Both the position numbers and the translations under genes were made by a program. Shown one piece after another: positions 1 to 5,533 of a stretch of DNA of 5,533 bases. Each line of letters begins with the position of its first letter. The stretch's first letter is position 1. The stretch is from Paracoccus sp. (in: a-proteobacteria) (GTDB lineage Bacteria > Pseudomonadota > Alphaproteobacteria > Rhodobacterales > Rhodobacteraceae), in contig JAPSIP010000123.1 in assembly GCA_031178645.1 (NCBI GenBank), positions 1 to 5,533 on the forward strand, written 5' to 3'. A model generated the notes under the pieces. The model searched no databases. It was given only the letters and a program-made list of their open reading frames with translations, and was not told the DNA's origin.

Positions 1-2
1 TC

Positions 3-227
3 AGCGCCACCGTGGGCGACCAGATCGAGGCCCTTCGCCGCGTCGCGGGCGAAGGCGCGGTGAAACTGATCCGCCGCGAACCCGACCCCGCCATCACCCG
101 CATGTGCGAAGGCTGGGCCCCCGGCTTCGAGGCAAAACGCGCCCGCGACCTGGGCTTCGTTTCCGAAGACAGCTTCGACAACATCATCCGCGCCCATGTG
201 GAAGACGAACTGGGCGGCACACTATGA
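3..227 (+). CDS. denD: D-erythronate dehydrogenase-like protein, C-terminal end (5' partial)
   Basis: The reading frame is open from the left edge and ends at TGA 225-227, giving the last 74 residues of a protein whose N-terminal part, including the Rossmann NAD-binding domain, lies outside the window. The tail has the pattern I associate with D-erythronate dehydrogenases of the extended SDR/NAD-dependent epimerase family: VGDQIEALRRVAG, then an IRREPDPAI stretch, then GWAPGFEAKRARDLGF, closing with SFDNIIRAHVEDELGG. That family oxidises D-erythronate at C2 to 2-oxo-tetronate with NAD+, in the cytoplasm, and normally feeds an isomerase, kinase and aldolase route (OtnI/OtnK/OtnC), none of which is visible here. 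The stop overlaps the next start as ATGA, so the two are probably translationally coupled. The catalytic YxxxK motif is not in the window, so the assignment rests on C-terminal similarity alone. Another NAD-dependent epimerase-type sugar or aldonate dehydrogenase remains possible. Confidence 0.75.
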   Translation, partial: SATVGDQIEALRRVAGEGAVKLIRREPDPAITRMCEGWAPGFEAKRARDLGFVSEDSFDNIIRAHVEDELGGTL

Positions 228-1120
228 CGCGGATCGCGTTCCTGGGCACCGGGCTGATGGGCGCGCCGATGGTGCGGCGCCTGCTGGTGGCGGGCCACCC
301 TGTCACCGTCTGGAACCGCAGCCCCGAAAAGGCGCAGGTGCTGGCCGGCGCAGGCGCGGTGCCCGCCGCCGATCCCGCGCAGGCCGTGGCAGGGGCCGAG
401 GTCGTCTTCACCATGCTGGCCGACGGTGCTGCCGTGGCCGATGTGCTGTTCGCGCGCGGCGTCGCCAATGCCATGTCCGGGGACGCGGTGCTTGTCGACA
501 CCTCCTCGATCGCGCCCGCGCAGGCCCGCGACCATGCCGCCGCCCTGGCCGCCAAGGGCATCGCGGCAGTCGATTGCCCCGTCTCGGGCGGGGTTCCGGG
601 GGCGGAAAACGGCACGCTGGCCCTGATGGCCGGGGGCGATGCCGCGGTGATTGCCCGTATCGCCGATGTCATGGCGCCGCTGGGCCGGCTGACCCATGTC
701 GGTCCGACGGGGGCGGGGCAGGTCTGCAAGCTGGCGAACCAGCAGATCGTGGCCATCACCATCGGCGCCGTGGCCGAGGCGATGATGCTTGTGTCATCCG
801 GCGGCGCAGACCGCGCCAGGTTCCGCGATGCGATCCGCGGCGGTTTTGCCGAAAGCCGCATCCTGGAACTGCACGGCGGCCGGATGATCGCCCGCGACTT
901 CGAACCCGGCGGGCCTTCCCGGTTCCAGTTGAAGGATCTGAACGCCGTCGCGGATCTGGCGGCGGGCGCGGGGCTGACCCTGCCGCTGACCGAAACGGTG
1001 CGGGCGGGTTTCAGCGACTTCGTGGCCTCGGGCCACGGCGATACCGACCACAGCGGGCTGCTGCTTCATCTGGAAGCGATGAACGCCGCGCATCCCGAAG
1101 CGAGGACGACCCATGACTGA
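224..1120 (+). CDS. beta-hydroxyacid dehydrogenase, GarR/LtnD-like (NAD(P)-dependent)
   Basis: This is a 298-residue protein, the usual size for the 3-hydroxyisobutyrate dehydrogenase/6-phosphogluconate dehydrogenase-like family. The N-terminal Rossmann loop is GTGLMGAPM (residues 8-16). Asn31-Arg32 after strand 2 suggests NADP(H) use, by family analogy. DTSSIAP is at 92-98, the substrate-binding VSGG at 120-123 and GAENGTL at 126-132. The catalytic lysine should be Lys169 in GAGQVCKLANQ, and KDL is at 237-239. The IRGGFAESRIL segment and the C-terminal TDHSGL resemble E. coli GarR (tartronate semialdehyde reductase, 2-hydroxy-3-oxopropionate reductase) more than YgbJ/LtnD (L-threonate dehydrogenase), from remembered sequences. 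The substrate is therefore a small 2- or 3-hydroxy acid, not fixed. The frame stays open upstream to an ATG at 104, but the family N-terminus begins MTRIAFLG at 224, where the start overlaps the previous stop by 4 nt. The 3' end overlaps the dehydratase by 8 nt. Confidence 0.9.
   Translation: MTRIAFLGTGLMGAPMVRRLLVAGHPVTVWNRSPEKAQVLAGAGAVPAADPAQAVAGAEVVFTMLADGAAVADVLFARGVANAMSGDAVLVDTSSIAPAQARDHAAALAAKGIAAVDCPVSGGVPGAENGTLALMAGGDAAVIARIADVMAPLGRLTHVGPTGAGQVCKLANQQIVAITIGAVAEAMMLVSSGGADRARFRDAIRGGFAESRILELHGGRMIARDFEPGGPSRFQLKDLNAVADLAAGAGLTLPLTETVRAGFSDFVASGHGDTDHSGLLLHLEAMNAAHPEARTTHD
1102..1106 (+). promoter_or_regulatory. ribosome binding site for the dehydratase gene
   Basis: GAGGA lies 6 nt before ATG 1113, inside the last codons of the upstream dehydrogenase. 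It supports ATG 1113 as the start and an overlapping, coupled arrangement. Confidence 0.65.
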
Positions 1121-2891
1121 CAGCCCGCCCCGCCGCCTGCGTTCGCAGGACTGGTTCGACAATCCCGACCATGCCGACATGACCGCGCTTTATCTTGAAC
1201 GGTTCATGAACTATGGCACCACGCCCGAGGAATTGCGGTCGGGCAAGCCCATCATCGGCATCGCCCAGTCGGGCAGCGACCTGAACCCCTGCAACCGGCA
1301 TCACCTGGATCTGGCCAAACGGGTGCGCGACGGCATCCGCGACGCCGGCGGCATCCCCATCGAGTTTCCCAGCCACCCGCTGTTCGAGAACTGCAAGCGC
1401 CCCACCGCCGCGCTTGACCGCAACCTGGCCTATCTGGGCCTGGTGGAACTGCTTTACGGCTATCCCTTCGACGGGGTGGTGCTGACCACGGGCTGCGACA
1501 AGACCACGCCATCGGCCATCATGGCGGCGGCGACGGTGGACATTCCGGCCATCGTGCTGTCGGGCGGGCCGATGCTGGACGGCTGGCACGAAGGCAAGCT
1601 GGCGGGATCGGGCACCGTCATCTGGCAGTCCCGCCGCAAATACGCCGCCGGAGAGATCACCCGCGACGAATTTCTGCAAACCGCCCTGGATAGCGCGCCT
1701 TCCATCGGGCATTGCAACACGATGGGCACCGCCTCCACGATGAACGCCATCGCCGAGGCGCTTGGCATGTCGCTGACCGGCTGCGCCGCGATCCCCGCCG
1801 CCTATCGCGAACGGGGCCAGATCTCCTATCGCACCGGCAGGCGTGCCGTGGAACTGGTGAACGAGGACATCCGCCCCTCGGACATCCTGACGCGCGGGGC
1901 CTTCTTGAACGCGATCCGCGTCAATTCAGCCATCGGCGGGTCCACCAATGCGCAGCCGCACCTGATGGCGATGGCCAAGCACGCGGGCGTGGCGCTTGAC
2001 CCGTCCGACTGGCAGACGCATGGCTATGACGTGCCGCTGCTGGCCAATGTCCAGCCCGCCGGCGCCTATCTGGGCGAACGCTTCCACCGCGCGGGAGGGG
2101 TGCCCGCGATCATGTGGGAACTGATGCAGGCGGGCCTGCTGGAAGGCGACTGCCCCACCGTCACAGGCCGCAGCATGGCCGAGAACCTGGCGGGCCGCGA
2201 GGCCACCGACCGCGAGGTGATCCGCCCTTTCGACGCGCCGCTGATGGACCGGGCCGGTTTCCTGGTCCTCAAGGGCAACCTGTTCGACTTCGCGATCATG
2301 AAGACCAGCGTGATTTCCGAAGACTTCCGCGCCCGCTATCTGTGCCAGCCGGGCCACGAGGGCGTGTTCGAGGGCACGGCCTTCGTCTTCGACGGATCGG
2401 CGGATTACCACGACCGGATCAACGACCCGGACCTGCCCATCGACGAGAACTCGATCCTGGTGATCCGCGGCGCAGGCCCCCTTGGCTGGCCCGGCGCGGC
2501 CGAGGTGGTGAACATGCAGCCGCCCGACCGCCTGCTGAAACGCGGCATCCGCAGCCTGCCCACGCTTGGCGACGGGCGGCAGTCGGGGACGGCGGACAGC
2601 CCTTCGATCCTCAACGCCTCGCCGGAAAGCGCGGCGGGGGGCGGGCTGGCCTTTCTGCGCACGGGCGACCGCATCCGCATCGACCTGAACCAGGGCCGCT
2701 GCGACATGCTGGTGGATGACACCGAGATCGCCCGCCGCAAGTCCGAGGGCCTGCCACCCGTTCCGCCCTCGGCCACGCCCTGGCAGCGGATCTATCGCGA
2801 AACGGTGACGCAGCTTGAAGACGGCGCGACCATCCGCGGGGCCGAAGATTTCCGCCGTATCAGCGCGACCCTTCCCCGCCACAACCACTGA
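1113..2891 (+). CDS. IlvD/Edd-family sugar-acid (aldonate) dehydratase, Fe-S dependent
   Basis: This 592-residue protein belongs to the dihydroxy-acid/6-phosphogluconate dehydratase family. It fits the pentonate/hexonate branch (L-arabinonate and D-xylonate dehydratases) better than branched-chain IlvD. These enzymes remove water from C2-C3 of a sugar acid to give a 2-keto-3-deoxy acid, using a [2Fe-2S] cluster and Mg2+. Three cysteines sit where cluster ligands are expected: Cys60 (SDLNPCNRH), Cys128 (TTGCDKTTPS) and Cys201 (GHCNTMGTASTMN). That spacing matches the triad I recall for characterised xylonate/arabinonate dehydratases. Lys130 in CDK is the family Mg-site lysine. Asn280 lies in the GGSTNAQPHL motif (275-284). 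GDGRQSG (487-492) carries Ser491, the likely catalytic serine or alkoxide by family analogy, followed by SPSILNASPESA. The usual serine of the SGTS motif is Ala494 here. The preferred acid (arabinonate, xylonate, galactonate, fuconate or other) cannot be decided. The start overlaps the upstream gene by 8 nt, and the flanking dehydrogenases support a catabolic role. Confidence 0.93.
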   Translation: MTDSPPRRLRSQDWFDNPDHADMTALYLERFMNYGTTPEELRSGKPIIGIAQSGSDLNPCNRHHLDLAKRVRDGIRDAGGIPIEFPSHPLFENCKRPTAALDRNLAYLGLVELLYGYPFDGVVLTTGCDKTTPSAIMAAATVDIPAIVLSGGPMLDGWHEGKLAGSGTVIWQSRRKYAAGEITRDEFLQTALDSAPSIGHCNTMGTASTMNAIAEALGMSLTGCAAIPAAYRERGQISYRTGRRAVELVNEDIRPSDILTRGAFLNAIRVNSAIGGSTNAQPHLMAMAKHAGVALDPSDWQTHGYDVPLLANVQPAGAYLGERFHRAGGVPAIMWELMQAGLLEGDCPTVTGRSMAENLAGREATDREVIRPFDAPLMDRAGFLVLKGNLFDFAIMKTSVISEDFRARYLCQPGHEGVFEGTAFVFDGSADYHDRINDPDLPIDENSILVIRGAGPLGWPGAAEVVNMQPPDRLLKRGIRSLPTLGDGRQSGTADSPSILNASPESAAGGGLAFLRTGDRIRIDLNQGRCDMLVDDTEIARRKSEGLPPVPPSATPWQRIYRETVTQLEDGATIRGAEDFRRISATLPRHNH

Positions 2892-2927
2892 CGGGGCAGG
2901 CCTGTCCGCCGACCTGACCCGCCGTCC

Positions 2928-2933
2928 AAGGAG
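2928..2933 (+). promoter_or_regulatory. strong ribosome binding site for the SDR gene
   Basis: AAGGAG lies 6 nt before ATG 2940 and only 3 nt before an in-frame TTG at 2937, so it decides the start in favour of the ATG. It is the best Shine-Dalgarno match seen before any gene here. It occurs in the one intercistronic gap of the plus-strand operon, where coupling by overlap is not available. Confidence 0.8.
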
Positions 2934-2939
2934 ACATTG

Positions 2940-3707
2940 ATGTCCATTTCGCTGTTTGACCTGACGGGCAGGACGGCGCTTGTCACCGGTTCGTCGCGGG
3001 GACTGGGCCGGGCCTTCGCGGAGGGACTGGCCGGGGCGGGCGCGCGCGTCATCCTGAACGGCCAGGATCCCAACCGGCTGGAAGCAGCCGCCAGCGAAAT
3101 GCGCGCGGACGGGCATGACGTGCTGACCCTTGCCTTCGACGTGGCCGATGAGGACGCCATCATCGCGGCCTTCCGGCACCTAGATTCCCAAGGGATCGAG
3201 GTGGACATCCTGGTCAACAACGCCGGCATCCAGTTCCGCCGCCCCATGCTGGACCTGGACAGCGCCGACTGGCGGCGGGTGATCGACATCAACCTGACCT
3301 CGGCCTTTGTCATCGGCCGCGAGGCCGCGCGCCGCATGGCCACGCGCGGACGGGGCAAGATCATCAATATCGGCTCGGTCAATTCGCATATGGCCCGCGC
3401 CACGATCGCCCCCTATACGGCGGCCAAGGGCGGCATCGTGATGCTGACCAAGGCAATGGCCGCCGAATGGGGCGAAAAGGGCATCCAGGCCAATGCCATC
3501 GGGCCGGGCTACATGGTCACGGAAATGAACAAGGCCCTGCTGGAGAACCCCGATTTCGACGCCTGGGTCAAGGGCCGCACGCCGATGCGCCGCTGGGGCC
3601 TGCCCAGTGAACTGGCCGGCACGGTGATCTATCTGGCCTCGGACGCGTCCAGCTATGTGTCCGGACAGATCATCTATGCCGATGGGGGCATGACCTCGGT
3701 GCTGTGA
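2940..3707 (+). CDS. SDR-family oxidoreductase, gluconate 5-dehydrogenase-like
   Basis: This is a 255-residue classical short-chain dehydrogenase/reductase. The cofactor motif TGSSRGLG is at residues 16-23 and NNAG at 93-96. The catalytic tetrad is Asn118 (DINLT), Ser146 (NIGSVNS), Tyr159 and Lys163 (APYTAAKGG). PG at 189-190 and a C-terminal DGG (248-250) complete the fold. The N-terminal SLFDLTGRTALVTGSSRGLG is typical of the gluconate 5-dehydrogenase (IdnO/Gno) group, cytosolic NAD(P)-dependent enzymes that interconvert a sugar-acid hydroxyl and keto group. KduD-like or 2-keto-3-deoxy-aldonate dehydrogenases are close alternatives. Being directly downstream of a sugar-acid dehydratase, it may oxidise the 2-keto-3-deoxy product or a related aldonate; this is inference. 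It lies 48 nt after the dehydratase with a strong AAGGAG and is the last gene of the operon. Its stop is 3 nt from the stop of the convergent CoA-transferase gene. Confidence 0.92.
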   Translation: MSISLFDLTGRTALVTGSSRGLGRAFAEGLAGAGARVILNGQDPNRLEAAASEMRADGHDVLTLAFDVADEDAIIAAFRHLDSQGIEVDILVNNAGIQFRRPMLDLDSADWRRVIDINLTSAFVIGREAARRMATRGRGKIINIGSVNSHMARATIAPYTAAKGGIVMLTKAMAAEWGEKGIQANAIGPGYMVTEMNKALLENPDFDAWVKGRTPMRRWGLPSELAGTVIYLASDASSYVSGQIIYADGGMTSVL

Positions 3708-3710
3708 CAC

Positions 3711-4860
3711 TTAGGGGGCGGGATCCTTTCCAAAGCTCCATCCGCCTTCGCCCAGTGCGGGCGCGGCGCGGTCATGGGCCATGCGGCTGCGGCCAAAGCG
3801 GATGGGGGTGCGCAGGCCCGCGATGCCCTCGGGCGCGATCTGCAGGCCGCGCGCCAGGATCTGGGGTTCCGACAGGGCCTCGGACACGTCATTGACGGGA
3901 CCGGCGGGCACGCCCGCGCCCTCCATCGCGGCGATCAGGTCGGCGCGGGTCCGGCGCGAGGTGGCACCCGTCAGCATCGGCACCAGCCGGTCGCGATGGG
4001 CCACGCGGGCCGGGTTGGTGGCAAAGTCGGGGTCGCCGGGCAGGTCGGGCAGATCCAGCGCGCGGCACAGCGCAGCGAACTGCCGGTCATTGCCGCAGGC
4101 CAGGATCAGGTGGCCGTCGGATGCGGGGAAAAGCTGATAGGGCACGATATTGGGATGGGCATTGCCCAGCCGGTGCGGGACGGTCCCGCCCAGCAGGAAG
4201 TTGGTGGCCTGGTTGGCCAGCACCGCCACGCCGCAATCCAGCAGCGACAGGTCCAGATGCTGCCCCCGCCCCGACCGTTCGCGTTCGGCAAGCGCCGCCT
4301 GCACGGCGATCACGCCATACAGCCCGGTGAAGATGTCGATCCAGGCCACGCCGACTTTCTGCGGCTCTCCGTCAGGCGCCCCGGTCAGGTCCATGATCCC
4401 CGACATGCCCTGGATCAGGAAGTCGTATCCGGGCTGCGTCGCGCGCGGCCCGTCCTGCCCGAAGCCGGTGATCGAGGCATAGACCAGCCCCGGATTGCGC
4501 GCCGACAGGGTGTCATAGTCCAGCCCGAAGCGGGCCAGCCCGCCGACCTTGAAGTTCTCGACCACCACATCGGCTTCGTCGATCAGGGCGCGCAGGCGAT
4601 CCAGATCACTTGGGTCGTTGAAATCGCAGGTGACCGAGGTCTTGCCCCGGTTTGCCGCATGGAAATAGGCCGCAACCCTTTCGACCGTGCCGTCCGTGCG
4701 GGGGCGGTCGATGAAGGGCGGACCCCAGCGGCGGGTGTCGTCGCCCTCGGGCGCCTCGACCTTGATGACCTCGGCGCCCAGGTCGGCCAGCGTCTGGCCG
4801 ATCCAGGGACCGGCCAGGATGCGGGCCAGCTCGACCACCCGCAGCCCCTTCAGCGGCGCC

Positions 4861-4868
<8 letters not shown>
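3711..4868 (-). CDS. CaiB/BaiF class III CoA-transferase, probably glutarate/succinate-type
   Basis: This 385-residue protein has the family opening [17 protein letters not shown] (5-21), followed by the [12 protein letters not shown] nucleotide-binding segment (28-38) and [11 protein letters not shown] (69-79). The nucleophilic aspartate that forms the acyl-anhydride/CoA intermediate should be Asp178 in [23 protein letters not shown] (233-247) and [10 protein letters not shown] (319-328) are typical of the family. These enzymes move CoA between carboxylic acids in the cytosol. Because it is coupled to gcdH, the best guess is a SUGCT-like transferase making glutaryl-CoA from glutarate with succinyl-CoA as donor; formyl- or carnitine-type relatives are less likely in this context. 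The start is TTG at 4866-4868, which overlaps the gcdH stop by 8 nt. No ATG or GTG occurs between it and the upstream in-frame stop (4902-4904), and the Shine-Dalgarno is weak, so translation likely depends on gcdH. Confidence 0.92.

Positions 4869-5533
<665 letters not shown>

Noticed and set aside
104..223. A 40-codon upstream extension of the hydroxyacid dehydrogenase from ATG 104.
   Set aside because: The extra residues are arginine-rich and out of frame within the denD-type gene. The conserved family N-terminus starts at 224, which also gives an ATGA overlap.
2894..2907. A short near-palindrome around GGCAGGCCTGTC between the dehydratase and the SDR, considered as an operator or terminator.
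   Set aside because: It has no loop for a stable hairpin and no T-run. The 48-nt gap is otherwise ordinary, and such GC-rich palindromes are expected by chance here.
2937..2939. TTG at 2937 as the SDR start.
   Set aside because: It is only 3 nt from the AAGGAG, while ATG 2940 has ideal spacing and gives the typical family N-terminus.
1926..3179. A 417-codon minus-strand open frame opposite the dehydratase and the start of the SDR.
   Set aside because: It is antisense to two well-supported genes, crosses their junction, and has a composition typical of a codon-bias shadow.
3717..3746. An imperfect stem (GGCGGGAT with ATCCGCC, one bulge, about 15-nt loop) just past the SDR stop, as a possible terminator.
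   Set aside because: It lies within the 3' coding end of the opposing gene, has a large loop and a bulge, and is not followed by a T-run. It is a possible weak structure but not a supportable intrinsic terminator.

Overview
The window is dense, GC-rich (roughly two-thirds GC by eye) bacterial coding DNA with almost no intergenic space. The strong third-position G/C codon bias, the protein styles and the gcdH/CoA-transferase pairing suggest an alphaproteobacterium, most likely Rhodobacteraceae (Paracoccus-like). This is inferred from sequence character; no 16S or other marker is present.

Layout: two convergent gene groups meet near 3708. The plus-strand group (1-3707) has four genes: the 3' end of a D-erythronate dehydrogenase-like gene (denD-type), a beta-hydroxyacid dehydrogenase of the GarR/LtnD/3-hydroxyisobutyrate dehydrogenase family (224-1120), an IlvD/Edd-family sugar-acid dehydratase (1113-2891) and a gluconate 5-dehydrogenase-like SDR (2940-3707). 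The first three overlap by 4 and 8 nt, and the SDR follows after 48 nt behind a strong Shine-Dalgarno sequence. This is almost certainly one operon for oxidising and dehydrating sugar acids. The exact substrate cannot be read from the sequence. The dehydratase would make a 2-keto-3-deoxy acid, and the SDR could oxidise that or a related polyol acid. The two other dehydrogenases suggest C3-C4 hydroxy acids (erythronate/threonate or tartronate semialdehyde) are also handled.

The minus-strand group (3711-5533) has the C-terminal half of glutaryl-CoA dehydrogenase (gcdH, running off the right edge) and, overlapping its stop by 8 nt, a class III (CaiB/BaiF) CoA-transferase that begins at TTG. Together they fit glutarate activation to glutaryl-CoA and its oxidative decarboxylation to crotonyl-CoA, the end of lysine, tryptophan or glutarate breakdown. 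The two groups are metabolically unrelated, and their stop codons are separated by only 3 nt.

There is no RNA gene, mobile element, CRISPR array, long repeat or convincing intrinsic terminator. The promoters of both operons lie outside the window. I see no strong candidate for a wholly new system. The most interesting point is the unassigned substrate of the four-gene sugar-acid operon.
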